64,000 nt of DNA, taken from Temnopleurus reevesii (Eukaryota; Echinodermata; Echinoidea; Temnopleuroida; Temnopleuridae). The DNA is taken from positions 11,406 through 75,405 of the forward strand of contig BQKZ01001101.1 in NCBI GenBank assembly GCA_036244855.1, written 5' to 3'. The notes beneath the pieces are model-generated. The model was not told the origin of the DNA and did not search any database. It saw only the letters and a program-made list of their open reading frames with translations. The translations under genes and the position numbers were made by a program. Shown here piece by piece: positions 39,619 to 53,600 of the stretch (positions within the stretch are counted from its first letter, which is position 1; the number at the start of each line of letters is the position of its first letter).

Positions 39619-42600
39619 GCAACATAAGAAGTCATCAAATCAATGAAAAATTATTCTCTCAAAATGATTTACCAGCACTAACAGGAGCATTAGGAACAAA
39701 ATACACACTTGCCATGAATATGGAATCCAATGTGTATACATTTATGTTCGAAACAAAATGCATATATGCCATGAATATGTATCCCCACTTGTATTCTTTT
39801 CTATTTGGAACAAATGCATATCTGCCTTGTATATGGAGTCCCACATGTAAGCTTTCATGTTTGAAAATTACCTTTGCTAGGTCATCATCCCAAAGGTCCA
39901 TTTCATAGTAGTAGAGTCCATCGTTGATAATCTTGGCCAGGTCAGAGGTCATCTTGGAACGCGAGACATGGTATCCCGTCCTGTCCCCTCCAGGATGCTT
40001 CTTGAGACAGGGCGGGGTCTGTGTAACGATGATGATCTTGTTGAGATCATTATCCGAGATCTCGTAGTCCTCTTCATCATCGTCAGACCTAAAGGAAGAT
40101 TGGACGAACCACAACAATAGGATCAATGAGATCAAAGCACAAAACCCTTTCTGTCAGTATAATTGCATTAACTACCATTAAAAGCATTAAAAATATGATA
40201 ACTTATGGTCAAATCTTTGCAGGGACGTTGGTTGGATAAAAGTATTTTAACAGTGAAAGAGGTAATATATATAGAATATATAGAAAGCCACCAGATTCAA
40301 CATGGATCTTTCCCTTTCTGCCAAGTTATCACTCATCAAATATGGATCAAAGAAGTGTAACTAAACAATCTTTTAATAGAGATGCCAACCGCTCCTGGAA
40401 ATACAGGACGATGAAATTGAAGATGTGAATCAAATAGATGAAGCAAACATTTTCTGAGAAGAAAGATAGAAAACACACATGCTTTCTCTCGTTAGAGAAA
40501 ATAATGGGTTCAGCTGTTGAGTGATTTATATTCTAATTTCTATCATGAAGATTTTGGAACAGTTGGCATCTGTGATTCTTTATAAGTTCATAACACGAGG
40601 TCATAAATAATCCAGCAATTTCATAAATAGGCGGGTTTACTTATATATTCAAATTTATGTGCATATAACGTAGTTACGTGGTATTCCATAGACCGGTTGA
40701 TAACGATAAGACTACAATAATTGGAATCTAGTTTGCATACATTACTTGTTGCCATGTCGGGCAAGCCTCGGGCAAGCTTTCTGGTTGTCAAGAACAACCT
40801 TTGTGTTAGAGGTATGCATAAAATTTGCATCTACTAGTAAACCCGCCTATTGGTGCAATGTTACTATTTCTCACCATTCTGAAAATGTGTTTTTCCTCCC
40901 TGTGATCTCTGTGAGCTCCTCGTCAAACTGAAACTCCAGTTCCTCCTGAACTCCTATATGCTCTCCTCCTTCCATCTCTGGTGATGTCACCTTCTGGAAA
41001 TGACAATAATAAAAATCAAGAAAAAATATTCAATGACTGTAAAGCTTCCGTGACATAATACAGATAAACATAAATATCAATAATTGTTCATAGCTTTGAA
41101 AAGATTCAAAGGTATTTGTGAAATCAATTTGCAACCTCCCAGTAAAATCTCACAAAAAATAGCTTGTTGTATTAAGTTGTATTAAAGATTGCAGTTGAGA
41201 ATTGAGTCATTTTTCAGGGGAAAATGTGCTTACAGAAAGTTCTTCTGAGGTAGAGGCAAGAACGTCTTAGTTCTCAACTCAAAATGAACATACTTTTCTG
41301 CCAAAGTTTCCCTGTGCTTTGTCCAGAAAATTAGTGTATAATCGTGGGTTATGGTTTTTATAAAGCTGTTCATAGAGTCACACAAGTCTACGTACAACTA
41401 GTGACCCTTTTTCAGAATGTAACTTAGTAACAAAGTAGTTATCATTGAGTGCAGGAAAGTGTCACAAGTCATGCGTAGGGTCATGTGTAGATTTGTGAAA
41501 CATGTGTTGGACACTCATCATCCCCTCCCCACTAAGTACCCACCCTTTCACTTTTACTTTAAATTTCTTTACCTTATCCTTTGGTGTTGGTGCTTTATGT
41601 CTTCTCTTCACCTCTGTCCAGTTTCCTGGTTCTTTCTCCGGTAGACTAATGGAGAGTCACAGAGGTATCCTAATGTTGGACATATACATTCCTCCCTCCC
41701 TGACCCCCCCCCCTCTTCTCGGCTACCAAACCCTACAAGCACATTAATTTACCTTATCCTTCGGCGTTGGTGCCTTGTGTCTTCTCTTCACCTCTGTCCA
41801 GTTTCCAGGTTCTTTCTCCGGTAGACTTGTGGAGAGTCCTGGAGTCATAGGTACCCTCATGTTGGACATACCTGATGTCTCGCCCTCGCCCACTCTCTCA
41901 TTCATCTCGCTACCCTCCGCAGGTGTGGGTGAAACGGGTGCTGATTCTGAAACGAATGCGAGTCGATACAATTGCTTCAACTTCAGTATTATGTAACATT
42001 AGAACATGTCTAAGTGGCCACCAAAGGAAACAAAAAGTGCCATGAAATACAGGTGAACTGCATAGACTGAATCTTTTTTTCATATATTGGTATCAGGAGT
42101 GTACAGGTATCTCGAAAACTTTGTAGATTATGGCCACAAGTTTGGGATCTCAACTTGAATAGTTCAAAAAAAAGGGGGGGGGGGGGCTGTTGAGCTTTGA
42201 ACACAAAAACACATGTGAGCGATTCTCTACTTCTTGTACATGTAACTCCCACTTTTTCCCATTTCAATTACTTTACATATTTGAGACATACTCACTTAAT
42301 CAATAATGGCATTATACCTAGTTTGCAAATCACACATGAACGATAAAACTTTACTTCAGTAAGGTACCAGACATAGGGGACAGAAGTACATTATCTACAG
42401 AGTTGCTGATCTTATACTTTGTGAGATTGGTAACCAAAATAATATCCTCAAAAAAGGCTTGCTAGAAAAAAATAGAACTAGTAATCAGGTACTCACCTGT
42501 GTCTTGCTTATACGAGGTATACGGGTACGGTTTGCCAGGGATGAACTCTGGGCTGTCGTAGGATAGCTCGTACTTGGTTGGTGTGCCAGGGTCGTTGATC

Positions 42601-45600
42601 ACCCACTGCATGGGGGAGAGTCTGCATCGGACCTTGGACTTGTCGGGCGATAACTCCACCTCTATGCTGTCACTCAGAGCCTGGAAGTGATGAGGAGCAA
42701 GATGGAACAAAATGTTATGTTTAAGAATCATGAACATAAACTATTAAAATGGATATTACTTATGAAAACAAAAAGACTCAAGATATTTCTGAAGACTATT
42801 ATTGGTTGGGGATGATCAAAAAACTAAGTTTCAAGCTTTGACCAACCATTTTATTTGAGCTGGCCAGTTTTCATCCTATCCTGATGACTTTCTGAGTGGA
42901 AATCACACTTGCAAATCCTATGGGGCAGGAAAGTAAAGAACATGAGTAAATTATCCTTTTTATTTGAACACTTTTTTCCCTCAAACATAAAAAGAAATCA
43001 ATAACATAGAGTCCATGGGCGAGGCCAGAGTTTAATAATATCTCAGATATACATAATTCCTTGTGTTCTTTTGTCATCCATATTTCAGGGTATACAGAAG
43101 ATTGTAAACTTACCATGGTAATGACGTCGACATCACTGGTGAGAGCCTTGACCCTGTGAAAGCTGGCAATAAGACTGAGTGGCAGGTAGCCCTCTGCATC
43201 CATCTAAACAATTAAAAAAAACACCAAAGATTAATGAAGTCTATATAAATATAAGATCAGCTTCAAGATATGGGCCGGGTCCTAACCACAGAGTGATTTC
43301 ATGATAGCTTACATAAGCTCGAGAGGGGTGTTCAGAAGCAGCTCAAGACCTTTAGTAACTCTTCCTTTTATTTCATTCTATATAAAAATGCTGTTGGAAA
43401 AAGAAAGATTACATCATGCGTATCAGAGAACCTAATATGTGGCAGCCATGCTACAGTATAGGTTGCTCATTTTGAATTATGTAGAGCGCTTGAGACTTGG
43501 ATTGACATTTTAAAAAATTGCTAACCAATTACTATGACCGTTGTTCATATCGGAACAGTCACCAAGTATATTAAAACCAATTTTGAAAGAGTGTTCAGGG
43601 TATAAATTGGACTGTATGAAGGAAAAGCCATAATTACATTCATGGTTTATATCCAAGGGTGTGTGTGCAAGGCCACAATATTTTGAAGCAACAATGCTGC
43701 TTTTATTTGAATTTTGTAATTAAAATTACCTTTTTCCTCAGGAAAATGTCCTTTACAAGATTCTCCACGCTGAAGTAGTATTCACTGAAAAATAAGAGAG
43801 AAAACAAATAAAAATAAATATTAAATCATTTTGAGTATTATTTACATGGAAATATGAGCCAAGCATGAGCTAATAAAAGCTTTGATCACAGGACCACTGC
43901 ATCTTGTCTTATGGATGAGAAATCAGATACAGGTTTTTCCAAAATGTCAAATAAAAAGAAGACGGGACATTATAGAGACAAGAAAACTGTTAAAGTATTC
44001 TGCCTATCAAAGCTCTGATGATGGTAGTCAAATGTCAAATCCCCATCTTGTATAAGAGGAAATCAAAATTTTGAAGTGGACATTGTAAGCCACAAGCTAA
44101 AAAATGTGGATGCAAAATTTTTTTATGCTCAATTACCAATAAATGAAAGCCCTTTGGTAAAGAATAAGATCTTACATTGACATGGTCCGCGAGCAAGAAA
44201 ACGACACAATCTCAAAGGGAATGGGAACCCTCTAACTTGTTAATAATACCAAGGAATCACCTTATATTCTTAACAGCTACTGGATAAAATTATGAAAACT
44301 TACATTTGCTTTTTGACGTAGTCCTTGAGTGTTCCTTCATCAAGTGCAAAAGACGGCGAAGACGACGACGCAAGACTAGGGGTGTAGACCGGTGTCGAAC
44401 CATCATAGAATACAGGGTTATTGTAATGAGGTGTGACAAACTGGGGGGCATCAAAGTCCCCATCTCCACCAGCAGTGGGCACGGTGGTGGCCCCGCTGAC
44501 TCCGGTGGTAGCGGTGGTGCTGGCGACGGTGGTGGTGGCGGTGGCACCATCAGCATTGCCTAGGTCATAGTACTGTGGCATGAATTCTTGGAATAATTCA
44601 GAATCTGGAGATGCTAGAAAGACGAGGGTTAATCAAAGAGAATAAATTGTGATAATAGATCAAAAATACTTTTTTCCAATCACAAATACAGCATGCTGTG
44701 CAAACTTTAAAATTTACCTGTAAAAACAGACCAATAACAAATATCAAACAGTGCATACATATAATGCTGTAAAAGCCAATGTTTTTGCGAACACAAATTT
44801 TAGGGAATTTCAAACCTTTTAACATATTAGCAAGTTTTTATTTTCACTTCATGAAAGATTATTATTGACTAGTCTATGGGCATTTTAATGAGTGAAACTT
44901 AAAACAATTCATGGTCACCAAATTTGTGAAATTAAAACCCCAGCGAAAATTTCAGCTTATACAAAATATTAGCACCATGACCATTATTGTACTTCTTCCA
45001 ATCCACTACAAAATTGTACATACGTGAAAAGAATACAAGGTTATTTTGCCATGATCTACATGTAACTGGGTATAGAAGCTTACTTTGTTCATTGTTATTG
45101 CTTGCTGGGGCATCCATGCTGTTGGCCTGCCAGTAGCCAGACGAGTAGCCACCTCGACCCCCACCTCCACGGCCTCCCCTTCCTCCCCTTCCTCTACCCC
45201 TGCCTCTGCCACGGTAGCTCCGCTGGTTCTGCCAGCTCCGACTGTCGGAGCTTGATGCACTGGGGCTGCGACTTCTGTCATCCTTCGGCATGGGAGGAGC
45301 AAAGCCGGCAGCTATGGGGAGAAATTTAGATTGCAAAAAATTAATGATGAAATCGTTCTCCGAATACAAGTGGAATAAGGAGTTATTTCGATGGAGAGGC
45401 AGATACTTTGATATTTCATATTCCTTTCGGGAATAAATGTGCCTAATTTTTCAAAAATACAAAATTGAAAATACATTTTTTGTATGGCAACGTTCAAAGC
45501 ATCATCTAAATTCCATCATTGATATTTGGCTAAAATATACCTATATCAATTGATAAATACACAAATCTTTCCATCAATCTAACCAACAATAAATACATAG

Positions 45601-48600
45601 CAATTAGCATCAACACAAATCAACTGTTAAAAAAAACCATTTCAATGCTCATACATTTCACAATTTTGTTCTTTACTTTTTGCTGTTCGACACACGTATT
45701 ACATTCTATATAACAATGTATGACACTTTACATTGTTAGACACAATGACAATAATTTATCCCTGGATGCCAGTATTTTCTAATTAATAAGGATAGAGGCA
45801 TAAATGCCAGATAACAAATTTCTCTCCCTCCTTACCCTTTGTCAAGGTTTCCCTGCTTGTCCTGCCATCTCCACGAGGGCGCTCTTGCCTCTTGGCAGGT
45901 TCCTGACCTATGTTACGAGGAGCTTCCCTCCAGTTCATCTCCCGATCACAATCCCTTATCGGCCTTTCCCTCATCCTTCCGCCGCTATTGCTGCCACCCC
46001 CTCCGGAGGTGTTGCGGCCCCTGGGATTCTCCCTGTCTCGGTCACGACCCCCCTTGCCTCGAGGCTCGGGCGGGTCCAGCTGTAGGGGGATCCACTTCTG
46101 CTTCTTTTCTGTGTGGTGAACAACAAGGGACATAAAGCTCCATGAGTATCAGGGTAAATGATACATTCACATGGGAATTGAAAATCAGAATAGCTGCAAG
46201 ATTGAATCAATAGCGATTAGCAGTATTCTCACATTTTAAATATGTGGTGCTTTAGTCACAATTTTCTGAGTAATTTGGCATTGACTAATGAAAAGTAGAA
46301 GTACTTGGTAGGATTACAAATAGAATTCATGTACTTTATTCCTGATACACCATCTTTTCAAGTAAAAAAAATGCCTCCATCATTACAACACCCCCCCCCC
46401 CCCCCCGATTCCAAATTACAAATACCACTCATCCAAGTGAAGCTAACTTACATCATCCATACACACACATACACACACACGCACACACAAACAAACACAA
46501 TCTATAAATATTTAATTCACTCATAATAAAGTCAGCATTTAAAGGAACTATAATGAACAAAAACTTCATTTAATTTCTGAAAGTGACTTTCATAGCATTC
46601 ATTTAAAGTCATATCTACTAAATATGAATCATTTTGATTAGTTACAATGCTTTTGAAAACACATATATGGAAACACACAAAAAAAGGAATGACAAATACA
46701 AATAAATTCCTGTATAACAACACATGTAGTCACCACAAACATTCACTTCAATCTATACCTTTACCACGGTTTTTCTTGTTTCCTTTCTGTCCATCGCCCC
46801 TGCCTTCGACGTCCCTCTCATGTGTCGTCGCATGCGGCGCCTTTGCTCTAGGAGAGATGACATCCTTCGTCTCCTCTTTCTCCGGCACAGCAGCAGCAGG
46901 GGCAGCTTGAACCTCTTCCACAGGAGCAGCCTTGGGTGACCTAGGTGAGTTGGCTACAGCGGCAGCTGCAGCAGCAATGGTAGCAGAGGTGTCAGGTGTG
47001 GGTGCAGCATTCACCTGTTCGGCTACCAAGGGGGGCGTGGTGGGTGTGGTAGGAGGGGTCTTGGCTCCAGCGGGAGTGCCTTCCTTTTTGGGTCGAGGCG
47101 ACTGAGGGTCCTTGGAAGTAAAAGACAAATTTATCATCTAAATGTCCTATAAACCACTTTCAGCAGGAAAAAAAAGTTAGTTTTAATAATTTCCTAATGT
47201 GTCATATAGCATGAATCAACCCATTTGACTACTTCATTCTCTAATGTCCATAGTCTTTGTTCAAGAATCACTTAGTTCTATTTGTTAATGGGTAATCAAA
47301 AGCTGAATAATATGGGCTAAAAATAGCATCTTAAATCATTATTTGCTGCATACAAACTATAAATCTTAAGGGGGCCAGTTTTTTTTTAGTGATAATTTGA
47401 AATGTGCCTTTCAACTTTCAACTTTCAAACTTTCAACTGCTAAAAGCAATTTTTAAAGCCAACAAATGATGAATAATCACAACTTTTATGTAAATTCTTA
47501 TTCTATCTTTTATAAAATGCTAATTATCTCGGAATTAAAAATTTTGGACAAAAATTGCTATAACTTGAAAAATATTCATCAGAATTACATAAAAATTGGC
47601 AGGAATATTTAATTTTACACAACAAACAATCCTATGATGGTTTTTCTGCATACCTACCTCACAAGCAAAGTTATTGGCAAATCTCACTCAAATTTCTGTT
47701 TTTTCTTTGANNNNNNNNNNNNNNNNNNNNNNNNNNNNNNNNNNNNNNNNNNNNNNNNNNNNNNNNNNNNNNNNNNNNNNNNNNNNNNNNNNNNNNNNNN
47801 NNNNNNNNNNNNNNNNNNNNNNNNNNNNNNNNNNNNNNNNNNNNNNNNNNNNNNNNNNNNNNNNNNNNNNNNNNNNNNNNNNNNNNNNNNNNNNNNNNNN
47901 NNNNNNNNNNNNNNNNNNNNNNNNNNNNNNNNNNNNNNNNNNNNNNNNNNNNNNNNNNNNNNNNNNNNNNNNNNNNNNNNNNNNNNNNNNNNNNNNNNNN
48001 NNNNNNNNNNNNNNNNNNNNNNNNNNNNNNNNNNNNNNNNNNNNNNNNNNNNNNNNNNNNNNNNNNNNNNNNNNNNNNNNNNNNNNNNNNNNNNNNNNNN
48101 NNNNNNNNNNNNNNNNNNNNNNNNNNNNNNNNNNNNNNNNNNNNNNNNNNNNNNNNNNNNNNNNNNNNNNNNNNNNNNNNNNNNNNNNNNNNNNNNNNNN
48201 NNNNNNNNNNNNNNNNNNNNNNNNNNNNNNNNNNNNNNNNNNNNNNNNNNNNNNNNNNNNNNNNNNNNNNNNNNNNNNNNNNNNNNNNNNNNNNNNNNNN
48301 NNNNNNNNNNNNNNNNNNNNNNNNNNNNNNNNNNNNNNNNNNNNNNNNNNNNNNNNNNNNNNNNNNNNNNNNNNNNNNNNNNNNNNNNNNNNNNNNNNNN
48401 NNNNNNNNNNNNNNNNNNNNNNNNNNNNNNNNNNNNNNNNNNNNNNNNNNNNNNNNNNNNNNNNNNNNNNNNNNNNNNNNNNNNNNNNNNNNNNNNNNNN
48501 NNNNNNNNNNNNNNNNNNNNNNNNNNNNNNNNNNNNNNNNNNNNNNNNNNNNNNNNNNNNNNNNNNNNNNNNNNNNNNNNNNNNNNNNNNNNNNNNNNNN

Positions 48601-50580
48601 NNNNNNNNNNNNNNNNNNNNNNNNNNNNNNNNNNNNNNNNNNNNNNNNNNNNNNNNCCATGCTTTCTCTCATTATTTATTTGGCTCAACTTTGATATGAT
48701 CCACATTTTTTATTTCTCTCATACATATTCCTGAATGGTTGGAATCTATATGCGGGAGAATGCTACCAGGTGGATTGGATAAAGAGGTAAAGATCAAAGT
48801 CTAGACCCAAATCTAGATTATTTTGCGGGTGAGTAGAAGAAAACAGCAGCTGTTACTATGGATAATGTAACAGTAGACAGCTCAGTAAAGAAACTGCTGG
48901 CATTTCAGTCTATGCCTGTACACCAGTTTAAAAATTATACTGAATTTTTACAAAGGTTCCACAGTATTCATACACAGGTAGTATTATTTCTGCCATGGTA
49001 AAGATTTCAAGTTACATTGATCAACATTTATTCTTTTTTTTTCAATCCCATCTGCTTGGCCAAATGCTGTACAATGCACAAAGTAGTGACAGTAGAAATT
49101 GGACAGTTGGGTATGAGGGAAGATTGAAATGAGGGATAGTGACTTACCGAACCATCCTTACTTGCAGCACCAAGAGAAGGCCAACTGTTCAAGTCATTGA
49201 AGTCACTGGCCTGTGGGAATAAATTAATACAATACATACTTAATATCATCCATCACACATAATCAAATGGATGATAATATTCAATGCAATATCTAGCATT
49301 GGTAATGACTGGAAAATTAATGTTCACTGATTTTTTTTTTTTTTTAATGGTCATAACTATAAATAAATAAATGATTTTGCAAAAAAAAAAACATAATAGA
49401 TAAACCAAATAACTATTCAGAAAATGGGCTTTGTCAGGATTCAGGACTTAGATGATACACTGTCCCACATGTTGCTACCTGTGCTGGCTGGGGTAAATAA
49501 AGGATGTAGTGACTAACAAATCATTAGGGTTTTATCCAATCTTTGTTAAATTTGCCCTATGAGTCAAAACCATGTATTTCTTTTTGACATCTGTTATCAT
49601 CCTAACCACTTATTTTCCAAATCAAATTTCATTGCAAGAACTCAATACATTCTTTTAGACTTCAAAATATACCCTGTAAAATGATGAATGATCAGAAGGA
49701 TTGACAGGAAATAGTGTGTACTCTTGAGTGCCCATTAAAAGCCTACCCCATTGAAGTATTCACAATCTGATTAGACTGGATTTAAATATCTTAATCAGGA
49801 AATGATGACTTCCAATAAAGATAGCATGTAACTGTTACAATCATCCAATGTTAGTTTCAAAGTGTTATATCAAAATTAAGAATTTTGACTTAAAAAGATT
49901 TAAATTTTAATAAAAACTTGTTGCATCTTCTGACAAACATGCATACAAACATTGTGAGAGAAATCATAATTATACAAAATATCTATGTAAAATTAGGGCA
50001 GAAATCAAACCTTCGGCGATTGAAAAGAGTGCCCTTTAAAAAAAAATTGAAATCTGTAACATGCAATATAAAATGATAAATCATAAATTTTCCTTGTTAT
50101 ACAGCAAGAAATAGACATGAAAAACAACTTTCACATCTGTTTGCACAATAACAGAGAGAATTATGTCATTCATATGTTTAGAACCACCAATGCTTGTAAA
50201 GGGAGTTGCCCAATTTCCATCACCTTCAATTTTATAGTGATCACACATAATGGTGTGGATATTCATTGTAAATGCATTGAAAGTGCATTATGGACTGAAA
50301 GGGCACTTGAATGGGTGGCCTTCATGAATCTGATTACTGGCTCTGGTGATTTTAACTCTCAGAAAAGAGAGAGAGTATAAAAATTAGCCACAGGTAAATA
50401 ATAATAGTCTGCAGCTACAATCCATTGGCTGGGTCAGGCGGAGCATTAACACAAATTTCTAGATTAGGAAATTAAAATTGTATTATGCAATGACATTTTT
50501 TATTGAGACTGCAAGTGCAAGTGAATCATATTGTAGTGACTTGGCTACACCATCTTTATATAAATTTGGATATAAATTTT

Positions 50581-50620
<40 letters not shown>

Positions 50621-53600
50621 CTCACTTTCTGATATTTCCTGCCTTGCTTTGAACAGCTGAGTTCTATGGAATGAACTGTGTATGTGAACATTATCAACAC
50701 TCTATTTTCATTTTGAGGCTCATGATCGAATAATAAATAAATCTTTTATCTAAACCCCCGTAATGCTGGTACTGCTGGTACCATCCTTCTTCAATTCACA
50801 TGGCCAATGATTGTACTTTCTTCCCAGTAACGCTAACTTGTAGGATGGACTCCTTTCAATGTCACACACAGCTTAGTTCAATGTCAATGACAGCCCATTC
50901 ATTGAAAGTGAACTATGTCGGTGGAAACCACTTGAACAAACAACCTTCGCAGATCTGATTATTAATTTGTTTACGAGGGACCTTGATTACAGGAAGAATA
51001 CAACATGTGGATTTGTATGCCAAGTAACATGAATGACTCAATAAAAACTAGGGACATAGGTCATTCATTAATTTTCTATCACATCACACTGTCAATTTTG
51101 TATGAGGCTCAGCTAAGTTTGATTTGTTTGGTCAATACTGAACATTAATATTGCAAACTTTTATAATACAGTCATAGGGGGTGTTGTTCAAAAGTTGCAG
51201 TTTGATTGGAATGCGCCAATCAAAATCACATCTTCAATGCGCATACCGTACACGAATGAAAATGCGCGTTACAATTTGCAAAGTTGCAGTTGAGTTGCAA
51301 ATGATTTGCAGTTGATTTAGAGCAACACCCGGCACCCCAATAGTCTTTAGAACTAATCAAATATTGACATGACTTGAAGTCTTTCAAATGAGGTTGTGAT
51401 CATTTGTAAATTTGCAAATCAAATTAAAAATGAAATATTCCTTGATGGAATAGGCTTTGGAAAATATGCACATTCTTAAATTTGATTGTGTGTGGAGGNA
51501 TTCCAACAGGATAGTTTGCAATTTTCTGTGAGTGTCATTTGACATAAAACAAATTTTCTACACTGCCATGAAATAATGTGCAAATGATATCATTGATATG
51601 CATAAGTGTGTTGCTAGAATATTTTGATTAATTTCAAATCAGCTCCACAGTATCAACTGGAAATTTAACTATGCATATTAATTCGCGCACATATCTATTA
51701 TTGCACAAATTGTGCATTTGAGAAAATGTTCACAAGACAATGGTTTTGATTGGCCAGCACATAAGAATCACTGCAAATTTAGAGCAACATCTCAAATGTG
51801 TCTCGTCAATTTGGTAGCAATAGAGGACGAAATCATACTTATCCTTTTAGTTTGCCCTTCCATGCAATACGCGCAAAAACTGCGCATCTGGTAGAAATGT
51901 TCATGACACATTGATTTTTGATTGGCCAGCAACTTTCTAGCAAAGTCCCGAAAAGTGTCTCAGAATTGTAAGGGCAATGTCATATACATGTAGGATGAAA
52001 TCATACTTACAACGCTATTCTTGCCCTTGCTTGCGACCTTGACAACAGATGGAGCTGGGGGAGCACCGTTTCCAGATACAGGAGGCTGTGCAGCAACGGG
52101 CGGGGGTGCCGGGCTTTCCTTCACTTCTGCAAAAGATAATAAAGGCAAATTCATGGATGAAGTTTTGTGCATTTAAGAGGGGTGCCACTTAGAGGTGTTG
52201 TTAAAAAGTGGCAACTGATCGCAAATCAACTGCAAATCAGTTGTAAATTTTAACGATTATTTTCAGTCATGCAAAAAACATTGATTTTGATTGGCACGTT
52301 CCGATCAACTGCAATTTGCGATCAATTGCAACATTTGAACAACACACTCTTAAAATCCATGAAATGGTCTGAAAATCACCAGGGTTGTGTTTTATAAAAA
52401 CTGTTTGTAGATCTTTGCAGGACTCAAGTGACCCTGCACACATTGATAATTTTTGTTGCTACATCGCACCTGAGGAAGGGTTACCAGTCGCTCGTAGAGT
52501 CATGCATACATTACCTCTATGAACAGCTTTATGGAACAGGTCTCGGAATGGACATTTTTTGTACGTTCAAAAATATATTTCTTAGGGCATAATGTACCGT
52601 ACAATGAAAAAGTTTAAATTCAAACAAAATCTGAAGTGTCATTGATTTTAATCTATATTCACTCAAGTATATATTTTTTGCTACAACTTGAATATTGTTT
52701 TCTATTCGCCTTCTTTATCAACATGATAAGTATTCATTCCTTAGAGTGAATTGTGACATCTCAGAAGAATGTGCACAATAAAAAATAAACATTCTGGTAA
52801 ATCCTATTACGAGGTACTGTATGGAGAAAGCAGCGTTTCTATAATTAAAAAAAAAAGAAAAGCGGCAGCTCAACAAATTTCGGCCTTGCAAAAGAGCTAT
52901 ATTTACATTTATGATGTAGAAAGCTTTTGGTATCGTTGTAAACTGACAAATTGATACTGGCTAAACAATCTGTTCTCAATTTCATTTCACAAGCATTTAG
53001 CCATTGTACCACTCTCCGCTAATTACAACCTGCTCAGCATGAGCCATCCTGATTTGAGCAATTTCTAATTTTCCACCACACATGATCTCTCATGGTATAT
53101 CGCACACCAAGATGAGCCGTTGGGGTCTCGTACTAATCGTTATTACTGCTGACATCTATAGCCTTGGCACACTTAAAAAGACCTTCTATGAATCTGAGAA
53201 TAGCCCCTTTCACAATATAATGGGTGATTGATTTCCATTGTTGTGATTGTGTTAAACATGAATTGTAGCCACATGGTTGCAAACCAACATATGGCATATT
53301 GTGAATGGGGCTATACCATGTAAGGTGTGAATTTACCTATGACATCAATCTACATTTCACGCATCAGCTGGTAGGATTAATCCACTTTTTAATTTACAGC
53401 TGCCAACATAAAATGTCATCACATACAATGTATTCCATTGAACCACTAATGTTAGTTCATATGGGGATTAAATATTGGAAATGACCCATTAGAACTCAAG
53501 CTTAGCGGTGACCCAGGTGACATTGGCCACTTAAAATCGTGCCGGGCCACCTTAAAGTTTAGCAAACTGAAAATTGAATTATTTATGCCCAGGTGGCCCA

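Larger units (their letters stand above)
49211..52010 (-). other. LARP1 intron 2
   Basis: AT-rich intron with a TA microsatellite (50585-50616), a GGTGTTG-family MITE (51177-51330), a decayed tandem pair at 51640-51950 and a single N at 51499. No coding sequence. Confidence 0.7.

Noticed and set aside
44300..44581. Second reading frame over LARP1 exon 7 (Pro-rich)
   Set aside because: Only the frame ending in DYVKKQ joins in phase to the La motif exon.
47634..48734. Frames of over 300 codons across the N gap
   Set aside because: They consist of unknown bases.
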